Under the pieces are notes generated by a model. That model was not told the DNA's origin. It saw nothing but the letters and a program-made list of their open reading frames with translations, and searched no databases. Made by a program: the position numbers and the translations under genes. Shown here in pieces: positions 1 to 9,090 of a DNA stretch of 64,000 nt. The first letter of the stretch is position 1, and each line of letters opens with the position of its first letter. Origin of the DNA: JBCCAG01 sp050331115 (GTDB lineage: Bacteria > Cyanobacteriota > Cyanobacteriia > CAKZMO01). The DNA lies in the NCBI GenBank assembly GCA_050331115.1, contig JBHJHD010000040.1:21705-85704 (forward strand), read 5' to 3'.

Positions 1-2
1 AC

Positions 3-383
3 GTGATCAACGTGTCGGGGCACCGCCTGGGCACCATGGAGATCGAGTCGGCCCTGGTGTCCCACCCGGCGGTGGCAGAGGCTGCCGTAGTCGGTCGCCC
101 TGACGATCTTAAGGGCGAAGAGATCTTCGCTTTCATTACTCTAGAAGGCAGCGCGCAGCCCAGCGACGACCTCAAGAAAGCGCTGCGGGCACACGTCTCT
201 CAGGAAATCGGCCCCATCGCTAAGCCCGGCGACATCCGCTTCAGCGATGCCCTCCCCAAGACCCGCTCCGGCAAAATTATGCGACGACTGCTGAGAGCGC
301 TAGCGGCTGGACAAGAGGTGTCCGGCGATACCTCGACGCTGGAGGATCGCTCAGTCTTAGACCAGCTGCGTCAGGGCGAGTAA
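3..383 (+). CDS. acs: Acetyl-CoA synthetase, C-terminal fragment (5' end outside window)
   Basis: This is the C-terminal mobile domain of an AMP-forming acetyl-CoA synthetase, which makes acetyl-CoA from acetate, ATP and CoA. The fragment opens with the INVSGHRLGT segment and continues through the SHPAVAEAAVVG stretch typical of the family. Near residue 91 it has the PKTRSGKIMRR motif, whose lysine is the catalytic and acetyl-regulated residue of Acs enzymes. About 126 of roughly 650 residues are present because the gene starts before base 1. The stop lies four bases before the stop of the convergent TPR gene. The identification is secure; the true start cannot be seen. Confidence 0.95.
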   Translation: MINVSGHRLGTMEIESALVSHPAVAEAAVVGRPDDLKGEEIFAFITLEGSAQPSDDLKKALRAHVSQEIGPIAKPGDIRFSDALPKTRSGKIMRRLLRALAAGQEVSGDTSTLEDRSVLDQLRQGE

Positions 384-387
384 GGCC

Positions 388-1467
388 TTATAGATCTTCC
401 AGGGTCGCCTCCACCTGGGCGATTCCATCGGCATTTCCCTGCTGCTCGTACAGCGCCAGCGCTTGCTCAAGGGCTTCCCTCGCCTGCTGATCCTGCTGAT
501 TACCCAAAAACGCTTTTCCAAGCTGATAGTGGGCACCAGCGGAGCCCGGGTCTAGCTCAATTACCCATTGGTACTCCACCATAGCCAGCAAAAAGTTGCC
601 CCGCTCAAGGTAGATGTCGCCGACTAGGGCGTGGGCCTCGGCTAGGTCAGGATTGATTCCCGTTGCCCGTCGGTAGGACCTAAAGGCTTCATCGGTACGG
701 CCCTGGGCTCTCAAGATGTCGCCAATTTGAAGGTGAACTTGAGCATCATCAGGGTCCAAGAACGCGGCCCGCCGAAACGCTTCGATGCTCTTATCTATCT
801 CATTGAGATTGACCCAGGCAACCCCGAGGTTGTAGTGGATGCTGCTGCGCTCTGCAGCCGCCACTGCCTGTTGCAGCACCTCCACTGCCTCCTCGTAGCG
901 GCCATCTTCAATAAAAAGTGCCCCTATAAATTCATAGATGCTGGCGTTGCTGGGCTGCAGTGTCGCCACCTGCTGATAGGCCTCTAATGCCCCGCTGTAG
1001 TCCTTCAGCCGCGTGAGGACTACCCCCAGTCCTAGAAGGGCCTCAGCGCTACTGCCGTCAACCAGGACGGCGCGGCGATAGGCGTCGGCGGCACCGGCAT
1101 AGTCTCGCAGCTGCGCTAGTCCATAGGCCAGAGAAGTCTGAAAGCTCACGTTGTCTGGCGCTAGTCCCACAGCGCTTTGGTAAGCGGCCACAGAAGCCTC
1201 AAAGTTTCCCTGTTGAGCTTCTAAGTACCCAATTCCTGAAAAGATGCGGGCGTTTTCAGGGTCGAGCCCGGCTGCTTCTCTGTAGAGGGCGATCGCCCGC
1301 GGGTAGCTGTTAGCATCTACGGCATCCCGCGCCTGCTGCAGCAGGTTGTTGAGGCGCTCCTCAGCGACCTCACTGGTGCTGAAGGACTGCGCTAAAGCCG
1401 CTGGCGTCCCGCTTGATAGGGCAACTAGACTAGCTAGCCCAACTGCAAAAAGACTTTGTTGAATCAC
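388..1467 (-). CDS. Secreted TPR-repeat protein
   Basis: A 359-residue protein with an N-terminal hydrophobic signal sequence (about residues 1-26, ending ALAQS, a plausible signal peptidase I site). The rest is roughly eight to nine tetratricopeptide repeats with the usual pattern of A-Y-R-A-A, L-x-P-x-N/D and G at helix contacts. It is probably periplasmic or lumenal and probably a protein-protein scaffold. No catalytic domain is visible. It converges with acs with almost no spacer. TPR content is certain, but the partner and process are unknown. Confidence 0.85.
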   Translation of the reverse strand: MIQQSLFAVGLASLVALSSGTPAALAQSFSTSEVAEERLNNLLQQARDAVDANSYPRAIALYREAAGLDPENARIFSGIGYLEAQQGNFEASVAAYQSAVGLAPDNVSFQTSLAYGLAQLRDYAGAADAYRRAVLVDGSSAEALLGLGVVLTRLKDYSGALEAYQQVATLQPSNASIYEFIGALFIEDGRYEEAVEVLQQAVAAAERSSIHYNLGVAWVNLNEIDKSIEAFRRAAFLDPDDAQVHLQIGDILRAQGRTDEAFRSYRRATGINPDLAEAHALVGDIYLERGNFLLAMVEYQWVIELDPGSAGAHYQLGKAFLGNQQDQQAREALEQALALYEQQGNADGIAQVEATLEDL

Positions 1468-1878
1468 GTGTCTCGTTGTCCACCATTACAATACGCTACC
1501 CGAGCTCGGGCAATTCCTGCTCCTACGCTTCCCCCAAAATTCCCGGATATCGGGAAAGTCTAACGCATTGCCTCGAATTATTTACACAGCGTGTTGTACC
1601 ACAGATGGCAGGGCCGAGGCCGTAGAGCACAAATTAGGCACCGATAATTACCGGGGATCATCATAGCCGGTTTGTCCCCATTTGGCCAACGCCATAGCAT
1701 GATGCATTAGGACATTACACGCCCTGTTGCCTACGAAACGCAAGGCTTTGTACCAATAGGCTTGTCTTAAGCAACTGTGCCAACGCAATAGAATTGCAAA
1801 TCCCCCGCAGGTCTCACGGCGATCGCCAGCACATATGACACAATGAATCGGCCTTTAGATAAGAGGGGGAGCAGACGC
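1468..1878. other. Intergenic region, 411 bp, between divergent genes
   Basis: It must contain the promoters of the TPR gene (leftward) and of the UPF0145 gene (rightward). No convincing -35/-10 pair stands out. It carries one copy of a dispersed repeat near 1700-1730 (listed separately). I see no credible ORF in it. Confidence 0.6.
1698..1730. repeat. Dispersed repeat family A, copy 1 (half element)
   Basis: Seventeen bases at 1700-1716 (TGATGCATTAGGACATT) are identical to 40008-40024, where they form one arm and the loop of a perfect hairpin. The following bases, CACGCCCTGTTGCCTACG-like, match a degenerate third copy at 33800-33834. Here the left arm is missing, so this copy cannot fold. 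Confidence 0.6.
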
Positions 1879-2202
1879 ATGATTCTGTCTACGACTGACG
1901 TGATTCAAGGCACTGCCATTACGGAATACCTGGGAGTCGTTACCGCTGAGGTGGTCTACGGCAGCAACGCGCTCAGGGATTTCTTCGCCGGCATCCGAGA
2001 CATTATTGGTGGACGCACCGCAGGGTACGAGCGCGTCTTTGAGAAAGGGCAGCAGGAAGTGCTTGATGAGCTTCAGCGCCGCGCCGCCCGCCTTGGGGCA
2101 GACGGCGTTATCGGCATTGAGGTTAACACCGGCACCATCAAGCTAGACGAAACCGGCGTACTGCTGCTAATTACCGGTACGGGAACCGCCGTCAAGCTTT
2201 AG
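1879..2202 (+). CDS. UPF0145 / YbjQ-family putative heavy-metal-binding protein
   Basis: A 107-residue protein of the YbjQ (DUF74, UPF0145) family. It opens with MILSTTDVIQG and contains the EYLGVVTAEVVYG and LGADGVIGIEVN segments that mark the family. Members form pentamers, and heavy-metal binding has been suggested, but the function is not established. An in-frame ATG 12 codons upstream (1843) exists. The start at 1879 is preferred because it matches the family N-terminus and follows a purine-rich AGAGGGGGA at 1862-1870. It appears monocistronic and converges with the LuxR-type gene. Confidence 0.85.
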   Translation: MILSTTDVIQGTAITEYLGVVTAEVVYGSNALRDFFAGIRDIIGGRTAGYERVFEKGQQEVLDELQRRAARLGADGVIGIEVNTGTIKLDETGVLLLITGTGTAVKL

Positions 2203-2212
2203 CGGGCCGGCG

Positions 2213-2815
2213 CTAAGATCGCCTAGATACGCCTTTAGGGTAAGCATCCCGCTTTAGGTTGATGCTCTTGATGTGTTTTTTGACCGTGTTGACGGTGATA
2301 TGAAGCTCGAGGGCGATTTCCTCATAGGTATAGTTAATACACCAGTAGAGAAATACCTCGGATTCTCTGTCGGTGAGGCCGAAGCGGGCCCCTTCTGCAA
2401 GGGCACGCTGCTGCGCCGATTGATACTTGTCCTCTAGCAGCACCAAGATGCGATCGCGTTTGTCGGGCTGGAGCCACCGCGCTCGGACCCGTACTAAAGC
2501 CGCCTTCGTGCGGCCCGCTGCACCCTCGATTTGCATTGCCTGAGCGGGCTGTGGCTCACGCATTAGCGGCATACAGAGCCGCCAGATTACTCGTGGGACA
2601 TCGTTGATAGGACTGAGGGGATCGCTGAGGCGGCGACAAATCGCGCGGGCGCGGCTGTTGCTGCCCACGATGCCGCCCTCTTTCGTCAAGATCAAGAAGC
2701 CATCGGGTAGGCCTTCTACCACTTCCTGCAGCAGCGTGCGGTGTTCTTTAGCAGCTGGTGCCGCGGCGGAAGCGATTGTCGGAACAGGGATGTAAGCCGG
2801 AATAAAGTCGTTCAT
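2213..2815 (-). CDS. LuxR-type HTH transcriptional regulator with PAS-like sensor region
   Basis: A roughly 200-residue regulator. The N-terminal half resembles a degenerate PAS fold, with a VVEGLPDGFLILTKEGGIVGSN-like opening. The C-terminus is a LuxR/GerE helix-turn-helix (GLTDRESEVFLYW, then a TVNTVKKHIKSIN recognition helix). There is no receiver domain, so it is not a classical response regulator. The reading frame is open up to 2983 (256 aa). The extra 56 residues have no domain character, so the ATG at 2815 is preferred. The target and signal are unknown. Confidence 0.8.
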   Translation of the reverse strand: MNDFIPAYIPVPTIASAAAPAAKEHRTLLQEVVEGLPDGFLILTKEGGIVGSNSRARAICRRLSDPLSPINDVPRVIWRLCMPLMREPQPAQAMQIEGAAGRTKAALVRVRARWLQPDKRDRILVLLEDKYQSAQQRALAEGARFGLTDRESEVFLYWCINYTYEEIALELHITVNTVKKHIKSINLKRDAYPKGVSRRS

Positions 2816-3091
2816 TTTTTGGGGGCTCGATTCATCGACATCAGGGGGGCTGGCCCAAGGAAGCTTCACATGCGCCAGACGTCGGGCTAAGGTGACATTT
2901 TTGAGGGAATGCGCTGGGCCAGCAGCGTGAGGCCCTACAGCCAATTGAGCAGGGCACCGGTGCGGCACCTCAAAATAGAGCAATTTAGCGATTGAGCAAT
3001 GGGCTGACTGGGGGGAATTAGGTCTGTCAACTTGCTTATGACCTACTACAGGTGATAAATCTGCAATTTCGGGAAAGATAGCTTAAAAACG

Positions 3092-3760
3092 CTACAGGCG
3101 ATCGCTCAAGAGCCACCCTGCTAGCTCCGCAACCCCTAGACCTCTCGGCTGCGTCGTCACCCGCTGCGCGATCGCCTTCAGGCTGGGTAGAGCATTTTCT
3201 ACCGCGACGCCCAATCCGCAGCTTTGCAATAGGGCATAGTCATTCTCGGCATCGCCTATGCCCACCACCTCCTCGGGGACTAGCCCCAGGTGGTCGAGGG
3301 CGACCCGCAGTCCCGTCGCTTTATTGACGCCCTCAGGCAATACCATGATTGCCCGCTTATTCAAGATGATCTGTGATTCAAGTCTCATCGCTTCAATTGT
3401 GCGCTGCACAGTCTCGCCGTGGGGCTGCCAAGTGGAGACGATAATATGGCCTCGATGAATGGGAGCCACCTGCTGAGCCATTAAAGCGGTCACAAACGCT
3501 TCTGGCGGCGGCTCGCTGAGGAGATGGAGCTTGCCCGTAGCAGGCTGGAAGAAGACGGCTCCGTTTTCGGCCACCACGCCATCAAAAATATTGGCCTGAG
3601 GAAAAGCCTGCTGTAGATCGGCCAGCACCCGGCCCGTCACCATTAGCAGCCGCCCGCCTGCGTCGCGGTAGCGCCGTAGAGCAGACAGCGTATCGGCGTC
3701 TACGACGCCATCAGTGGCAAGGGTTCCGTCGTAGTCCGTAGCGATCGCGCGATATCGCAT
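3092..3760 (-). CDS. HAD-superfamily hydrolase, Cof/sucrose-phosphatase-like
   Basis: A 222-residue HAD phosphatase. Motif I is DYDGTLA at residues 9-15 with nucleophile Asp9. Motif II is the VTGR segment near residue 41. The C-terminal motif IV is GIGDAENDYALL near residue 167. The cap insertion between motifs II and IV is the C2 type seen in Cof and sucrose-phosphate phosphatase relatives. The substrate is probably a phosphosugar or phosphorylated small metabolite; the sequence does not fix which. It stands alone. Confidence 0.85.
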   Translation of the reverse strand: MRYRAIATDYDGTLATDGVVDADTLSALRRYRDAGGRLLMVTGRVLADLQQAFPQANIFDGVVAENGAVFFQPATGKLHLLSEPPPEAFVTALMAQQVAPIHRGHIIVSTWQPHGETVQRTIEAMRLESQIILNKRAIMVLPEGVNKATGLRVALDHLGLVPEEVVGIGDAENDYALLQSCGLGVAVENALPSLKAIAQRVTTQPRGLGVAELAGWLLSDRL

Positions 3761-4133
3761 GACAAAGCCTAAAAGGAGTGTACTGCAGGTTATTCTAAGC
3801 GCGGAGCGGGCGCGCCGAAACCCACGGTGACGTAGCGGTAGCGTGAAATTACTTTAAACAGCTGACTCGGCGCTCGCTGAAGCCCAACTCAACGTACGTC
3901 TGACCTGGTCTACGGGTTCACAAAAATCGCTTAATTCTCACAAGCTTTACAATTAGGTTTAATCTTTACGGAACTGTTTCTATCAATTTAAGAAACACAC
4001 GCTTTCTTCATAGAAAGAGGCGTGCGGTTTATCGTTCCTTCGTAATACGCCTTTTTGATACAGGCTAGTATCGTATCAACTCGCATTCCAAAGACAAAAA
4101 AAGTAAGTTTCTATCTTACTGGAGATGACCCCC
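3761..4133 (+). promoter_or_regulatory. AT-rich leader of the pentapeptide gene with three inverted repeats
   Basis: The 370 bases upstream of the pentapeptide-repeat gene are AT-rich compared with their neighbours. They hold three inverted repeats. The first is a hairpin around 3991-4024 (CACGC-TTTCT / AGAAA-GCGTG). The second is TTGATAC at 4055-4061 facing GTATCAA at 4073-4079. The third is AGTAAG / CTTACT just before the ribosome binding site at 4121-4124. The second has the size of an operator. The third could occlude translation initiation. No ORF lies here. The structures are visible; the roles are inference. Confidence 0.45.
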
Positions 4134-5072
4134 GTGACTAACACTGAGACTTTGAAGCAGCGCCCAAAAGATTTCACGAGCACTGATCTTTCCGGCCATG
4201 ACTTTTCATATCAAGATCTCAGGGGAGCTACCTTTAAAGGCGCCAACTTGAAAGGCGCTAATTTCTGCCAAGCCAACTTAATCGGCGCCAATTTCTCCGG
4301 CGCCAATTTGAAAAAAGCGAATTTTGACAATGCTGATCTGCTTCGAGCAACGCTCAAATCTGCCAAGCTAGAGTATGCCAACTTGACAGGAGCTAATCTC
4401 TCTCAAGCCCGCTGTGACGGTGCGCGCTTTATTCGAGCTGATTTAACTGGCGCAAATCTCTCTAGAGCTGTTTTAATAGAAGCCAATCTCTCGGAAGCGA
4501 CTATTAAGCACGCGCGTTTGGTTTACGCTAAGTTGCAGCGATCGCTGCTGAGCGTGACGCTTTTTCAAGAATCAGATTTGACCAAGGCTGATTTCACAGA
4601 CGCCAAGTTTTCTAGGACTAACTTTGCCAACGCGGTGTTGACAGGAGCGACTGTTGCTGAGGTTGAGCTACACAATAATTGCTACCTCAAGGGCGCAACG
4701 CTTCCCCATGAAAGGGCTTCCCACCGTCAGAGTGCCGCTGCGCAACCCCAGTCTTCAGTCGAGAAGGCCTACAGGGTTCAGGCCTCTTCCGCAACGGCCT
4801 CAGCCAGCGTGCCTAGCTCCAAAAAATTGCTCTATCGGGGACGTACCGCCGTCAATCAAACGGCACAAGAAATGGATGCCTCACCTGTTGCCCGTGCTGC
4901 TGATAGTACAAACCACGCCCAGGGAACCTATCGCGGGCGCTCCATGCATATAAAGGCCCAGCCCCTCAAGGCCCAAGACCGCACCGCGAGCAATCGCCAG
5001 CCGGCTAAATTTACCGCTCCCATCAGCGTTTCAGGTCGGACGATCTCTCAAAACCGTCTAGCCACCTCCTAG
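4134..5072 (+). CDS. Pentapeptide-repeat protein
   Basis: A protein of about 312 residues. Residues 15 to 185 are near-continuous A(N/D)LxX pentapeptide repeats (ANLKG, ANFCQ, ANLIG and so on), which fold as a right-handed quadrilateral beta helix. The C-terminal 120 residues are low-complexity, Ser/Ala/Gln/Arg-rich, with two YRGR motifs (LLYRGRT and TYRGRS). An ATG at 4125 abuts the GGAG Shine-Dalgarno sequence, leaving no spacer. The GTG at 4134, nine bases downstream, is therefore the likelier start. The function is unknown; such proteins are abundant in cyanobacteria. Confidence 0.85.
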   Translation: MTNTETLKQRPKDFTSTDLSGHDFSYQDLRGATFKGANLKGANFCQANLIGANFSGANLKKANFDNADLLRATLKSAKLEYANLTGANLSQARCDGARFIRADLTGANLSRAVLIEANLSEATIKHARLVYAKLQRSLLSVTLFQESDLTKADFTDAKFSRTNFANAVLTGATVAEVELHNNCYLKGATLPHERASHRQSAAAQPQSSVEKAYRVQASSATASASVPSSKKLLYRGRTAVNQTAQEMDASPVARAADSTNHAQGTYRGRSMHIKAQPLKAQDRTASNRQPAKFTAPISVSGRTISQNRLATS

Positions 5073-5113
5073 CCTGAATAGCGCAGCCCTGCTCAAGTCA
5101 ACGCTAAGAGGGC

Positions 5114-5252
5114 GTTTGAAAAGTGACAAAAGTCCTGCATTACCCCCTCTAGCTCCCCTACGCCCTGCGGGCAGGCTAACGCCAGAGTAAGGGGGAGAAC
5201 TGGGCTTCCCCTCCCGGTAAGGGAGGATTGAGGGGGGTGAAGCAGGAGTATA
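5114..5252. repeat. MITE-like dispersed repeat family B, copy 1
   Basis: It starts with GTTTGAAAAGT and runs through alternating pyrimidine- and purine-rich blocks (TACCCCCTCTAGCTCCCC, then GGATTGAGGGGGGTGAAGCAGG). It matches, in opposite orientation, the element at 29372-29511, which has both terminal inverted repeats. The right-hand TIR is missing here. It ends two bases before the stop of the tricorn-protease gene. Confidence 0.7.
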
Positions 5253-5254
5253 GA

Positions 5255-8200
5255 CTACGGCAGATGGAGCCGCGGGCGATCGCCAAAGTCCGGCAGTTTA
5301 ACCGGGTTCTCCTCTAGCTGCTTGAGGATCACCTCGATGCCTCGTTCGAGCTGTGGGTCTTTGCCTGCAGCCCAGTCGTGGGGCGAAATCTCTACTGGAA
5401 TCGTGGGGTCGGTGCCGTAGTTCTCGACGCCCCAGCCCACGTCCTTAAACCAAAACGAATATTCGGGTTGGGTGACAATGCTGTGGTCTACCAGCTGGTA
5501 GCGCGGCCAAATGCCGATTACGCCGCCCCAGGTGCGGGTGCCAATTAGCGGTCCAATATCCATTAGCTTGAAGCAGTGGCTGAAGATATCGCCGTCGGAG
5601 CCCGCTTGTTCATTGGTGAGGGCAGCAATCGGCCCTGCCATCGAATCTGCCGGGTAGGGCTCAGGCTTTTCCCACCGGGGCACGTCGTATCCAATGCGCT
5701 GGCGGGCCAGCTTCTCCAAAATGAGCTGAGACACATGGCCGCCGCCGTTGAAGCGTACATCGACCAGAAGCCCTTCTTTGTGCACCTCTGCAAAGTAGTA
5801 GCGATGAAACTCAGCGTAGCCCTGGGGCCCCATATCGGGGATATGCACATACCCCACCCGGCCGCCAGTCGCCTCGGTGACGGTCTGATGGTTGCGCTCC
5901 ACCCATTCTCGGTAGCGCAGCTGGCGATCGCGCTCTAGCGTTTTGACCGTTACGGTACGCCGATTTCCATCGCGCGCCACCGTCAGCTGCACGCGACAGC
6001 CCGCCTGGTGCACCAGCAGCTCGTGGGGGCCGACCTGAGGCGTCAGCCGCTGGCCGTTGATGGCTAGGAGGCGATCGCCCGGGCTCACATTTATCCCCAT
6101 CTCCTGTAAGGGGGAGGCCTGCTTACTCCAGACGTCTCCCTGAACAATATGGGCAATGCGGTAGGCCTCGGCTTCTGGGCTATAGGCAAAGTCGGCCCCT
6201 AAAAAGCCCATGGCGTAGTCCGGCTCTTCCCGGTAGTCACCCCCCATTTCGTAGGCGTGGGAGGTGCCGAGCTCTCCCTGCATCTCCCACACCAGATCAG
6301 AGAACTCAGAGCGGGTCGAAACGCGGCTTAGCAGGGGGTGATAGCGCTCATACACCCGCACCCAGTCTACCCCCGAGAGGTCTTCCGTCCAAAAGTGGTC
6401 CCGCTGCAGGCCCCAGATTTCCGCTAGCATTTGCTGCCACTCCTGCTGGGGCAACACTGAGATGCGCACCCGCTCTAAATCTAGCCAGCCAGTCTTGCGG
6501 CTCGGGTCGTCGTCATCGCTGTGGTCATCACCCTCCGACTGGGGCTTAGCCGCACAGACCCGCAGGCGATCGCCCGACCGATAGATCAGCGTGCTGTGGT
6601 CACGGCCCACTTTAAAGTCGCTTACCTTCTCCGCCACCAGCTCGCAGTTTTGGGCTTTGAAGTCGTAGAGCTCAATTTTGCCGTCTGCTGGCGGGGTCAT
6701 ATCGGCCCAATCTCCCCCGAGACTTCCCTTGACGGGCAGTGAGCTAAACAGTACCCCGTCCTTAAAGCCCTGAATTTGCTCGTAGCGACCCTCCGCCACC
6801 GGAAAGCCCGCCACCCGCTGCTCTATGCCCGCTAGCTCGATGGTCAGCGGCGCTGGCCTATCTAAGTCGGGGCGATCGCCTCCGGAGGATGGCTCGCCAT
6901 CGTCGGGGCCATGATCGCCTTTCTCCTCCTCCTTCTCGTCTTCAGACAGCGGCTTGGGCACCGGCACGAAGGGAGAGAGGGTATCCTTTTGAAGCGAAAT
7001 CAGGAACGGACGCGTGGCGCGGGGGAAGTTGAGGTCGAAGTAGACGCTGTCGTACACCGGGTTGAACTCTCGCACCGACAGGAAATAGATAAACTTGCCC
7101 TGGGGGTCAAAGCTGGGGTCGTAGTCGAAAAAGCGCGGCGGCGTCAGGCGGTGGGTCTCGCCGTCGGCGACGTGGCACAGCTTGATAGACGAGGTGTATT
7201 GGGTTTCGCTGTAGCCATAGACCACCCACTCGCCGTCGGCAGACCAGCTAAAGCCGTGGATGCGCTGGTAGGGGCTGCGGTCTAGCACGCGGGACTGCTG
7301 GCTCTCTAGATCAATCCAGATGAGCTCGTGGCGATGGTTAGAGAGTATCACTTGGTTGCCAACGGGCGACGCCTTCAGGTCCACCACGCGGCCAATGTCT
7401 AGCGCGCCTAGGAGGGTGGGGGCTACGTCAAAGTCGGTGCTCAACAGGGCTAGAGCTTCCGAGCCGCTGCCTGATGCCCCATTCGCCCCATCGGCAGTGC
7501 CCACTTGCTCACCTTGGGCACCCGTCGCCCCCACGCTTACCGCTACAAAACGGCTGCCGCCATGTAGCCACTGGGCAAGGCGGTATCGACCGGCCCCGGC
7601 AGGCATCAGCGGCATCACGGCCCCTTCCCAATGGCCAAAGCTAAAGCCCTGGCCGCGGCTGGTCACGAGGGTGGCGTGGCCCTTGGGGTGCAGGTCGTAG
7701 TCTTCGAGGTAATGGCCCGCGTCGACGAACTTGCGCTGCCGCTGCACGCGGGGGCTGTGGAACTCGACCGAAATGAGGTGCTCGCGGCCCGAGGCCACGT
7801 CGAAGTAGAACAGGTCAGCCCCAGCGTGGTAGACGATGCGCTGTCCGCTGGTGGTGGCGTTGCGCAGGTAATAGTCCTCGTGGTTTGTCAACCGCTGCAG
7901 GTCGTCGCCCGCGGGCGTACAGGTGTAGAGATTGCCGATGCCCTCGTGGTCGGAAATAAAGTAGATGCGATCGCCCACCCACATCGGCGCGGCAATGTTG
8001 CCCTGGAGGTCTAGCAGCCGCTCAAAGTGGCCGTCGCCGCTGACGTCGATCCACATGACCCCAGCCAGACCGCCCCGATAGCGCTTCCACCGGGCAGGGT
8101 CGCCAATGTTGCGCCCCAAAAGCACGCCGCCTTGGGGACCAAATGACACCTTATGGGCCATCCCGTAGGGCAAGCGCTGCGGCAGGCCACCCTCAGCGCT

Positions 8201-8563
8201 AATGCTGTGCAGCTGCATCAGGCGACGAAAGGGCTGACCGGCGCTGCTGGCAAAGATAATAGACTTTCCATCCGGGCTCCAGCCCGCCACCTGAGCCCCT
8301 ACGCCCAGAAAGGTCAATCGCCTGGCGCTTCCGCCCGTCGCGGGCATCACGTACACCTCGGCGTGGCCCTCCTCTCGGCCCACAAAGGCAATCTGCTGGC
8401 CGCTGGGGGAGAGCGCTGGATGGCTAACTTCTCCCAGGTTTGCGGTGAGCCGCAGAGCAACGCCGCCGCCCACGGGCACGCTCCATAAATCGTCTTCACA
8501 GACAAACACCACGCGATCGCCGTGGAGGGTTGGAAAGCGGTAGTAGCCGGATGGATTATTCAT
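5255..8563 (-). CDS. Tricorn protease homologue (S41-type peptidase with beta-propellers and PDZ)
   Basis: A 1102-residue protein, close to the 1071 residues of Thermoplasma tricorn. It degrades peptides, probably downstream of ATP-dependent proteases, in the cytosol (no signal peptide is seen). The N-terminal ~600 residues hold WD/TolB-like propeller repeats (LSPSGQQIAFVG, WSPDGKSIIFAS, WSADGEWVVYG). An acidic linker follows (EDEKEEEKGDH). Then come the core domains with LGTSHAYEM (the tricorn Ser-His pair), a PDZ domain (VSPGDRLLAINGQ) and TNEQAGSDGDIF with the nucleophile Ser-Asp. The ATG start is supported by the conserved PTLHGDRVVFVCEDDLWSV opening. It is monocistronic. Confidence 0.93.
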   Translation of the reverse strand: MNNPSGYYRFPTLHGDRVVFVCEDDLWSVPVGGGVALRLTANLGEVSHPALSPSGQQIAFVGREEGHAEVYVMPATGGSARRLTFLGVGAQVAGWSPDGKSIIFASSAGQPFRRLMQLHSISAEGGLPQRLPYGMAHKVSFGPQGGVLLGRNIGDPARWKRYRGGLAGVMWIDVSGDGHFERLLDLQGNIAAPMWVGDRIYFISDHEGIGNLYTCTPAGDDLQRLTNHEDYYLRNATTSGQRIVYHAGADLFYFDVASGREHLISVEFHSPRVQRQRKFVDAGHYLEDYDLHPKGHATLVTSRGQGFSFGHWEGAVMPLMPAGAGRYRLAQWLHGGSRFVAVSVGATGAQGEQVGTADGANGASGSGSEALALLSTDFDVAPTLLGALDIGRVVDLKASPVGNQVILSNHRHELIWIDLESQQSRVLDRSPYQRIHGFSWSADGEWVVYGYSETQYTSSIKLCHVADGETHRLTPPRFFDYDPSFDPQGKFIYFLSVREFNPVYDSVYFDLNFPRATRPFLISLQKDTLSPFVPVPKPLSEDEKEEEKGDHGPDDGEPSSGGDRPDLDRPAPLTIELAGIEQRVAGFPVAEGRYEQIQGFKDGVLFSSLPVKGSLGGDWADMTPPADGKIELYDFKAQNCELVAEKVSDFKVGRDHSTLIYRSGDRLRVCAAKPQSEGDDHSDDDDPSRKTGWLDLERVRISVLPQQEWQQMLAEIWGLQRDHFWTEDLSGVDWVRVYERYHPLLSRVSTRSEFSDLVWEMQGELGTSHAYEMGGDYREEPDYAMGFLGADFAYSPEAEAYRIAHIVQGDVWSKQASPLQEMGINVSPGDRLLAINGQRLTPQVGPHELLVHQAGCRVQLTVARDGNRRTVTVKTLERDRQLRYREWVERNHQTVTEATGGRVGYVHIPDMGPQGYAEFHRYYFAEVHKEGLLVDVRFNGGGHVSQLILEKLARQRIGYDVPRWEKPEPYPADSMAGPIAALTNEQAGSDGDIFSHCFKLMDIGPLIGTRTWGGVIGIWPRYQLVDHSIVTQPEYSFWFKDVGWGVENYGTDPTIPVEISPHDWAAGKDPQLERGIEVILKQLEENPVKLPDFGDRPRLHLP

Positions 8564-8865
8564 TTTTGAGCGTTAGAGGTGCCGTATGACCGAAATTAAT
8601 CATAGTCAGGCTTTGGGCGAAAACCGTAAGAAGTTAACGATGCGCAACAAATATTGCGTTGGCGCTGTTGCTCAGGACAGCACGACCGGCTGAAAGCCCT
8701 AAATTTTGCAGGCAACAGCGCGCGCTGTTGCCCTGATGTATCAGAACAATTGCTGTAGAACTCCTGGTGAGCTAAGCCGCTTATCAGGGAATTTTCAGGG
8801 ACGTTAGGCTTAATAGCCAAAGTAGATGTTCTGAAACAAGATTTTGTGACTAGCTGGGAGATTTG
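8564..8865. other. Intergenic region, about 300 bp
   Basis: It contains a short match (AATATTGCGTTGGC, 8651-8664) to dispersed repeat family C, and the 22-bp perfect palindrome at 8711-8732. The promoter of the tricorn-protease gene must lie at its left end, but no consensus is obvious. No credible intact gene is present. Confidence 0.5.
8711..8732. repeat. 22-bp perfect palindrome
   Basis: GGCAACAGCGC and its exact reverse complement abut without a spacer at 8711-8732. Related but imperfect text (GCGTTGGCGCTGTTGCTCAGG) lies 50 bases upstream. It could be a repeat end, a cruciform site or an operator. No T-tract follows, so a terminator is less likely. Confidence 0.5.
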
Positions 8866-9063
8866 ATGAGCTACCTCGACACCACAACCCGGTTTTACAG
8901 CGATGTCGCTAAAGACCCGATGGTGGGGCTGTGCTGTGTGCAGAGTACCCCCCTGCAGCTGCCCGGCCTTACTGTTCCGGTGCTGATGCAGGAGATGAAC
9001 TACGGCTGTGGAACCGTCGACCTAGTTTTACGACGGTGGGGGCTGCTGCTAGCAAAATTTTAG
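8866..9063 (+). pseudogene. arsM: Truncated arsenite methyltransferase (ArsM) remnant
   Basis: The first ~48 residues (MSYLDTTTRFYSDVAKDPMV, then GLCCVQSTPLQLPGL and MQEMNYGCGT) match the N-terminus of the cyanobacterial arsenosugar-pathway methyltransferase ArsM, which normally runs to more than 300 residues. After YGCGT the family sequence is lost. The frame continues with unrelated residues and stops at 9063, 28 bases before the convergent TPR gene. A GGGAG motif sits six bases before the ATG, so translation signals persist. The SAM-binding domain is absent, so the product should be inactive. Confidence 0.75.
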
Positions 9064-9090
9064 TTTGTGAGGACTTTGAAGCGATAAGGA

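Noticed and set aside
5576..8488. Several open frames of 70-127 codons on the plus strand under the tricorn-protease gene
   Set aside because: They lie wholly antisense to a strongly supported gene, have no family features, and come from its GC-rich codon use.
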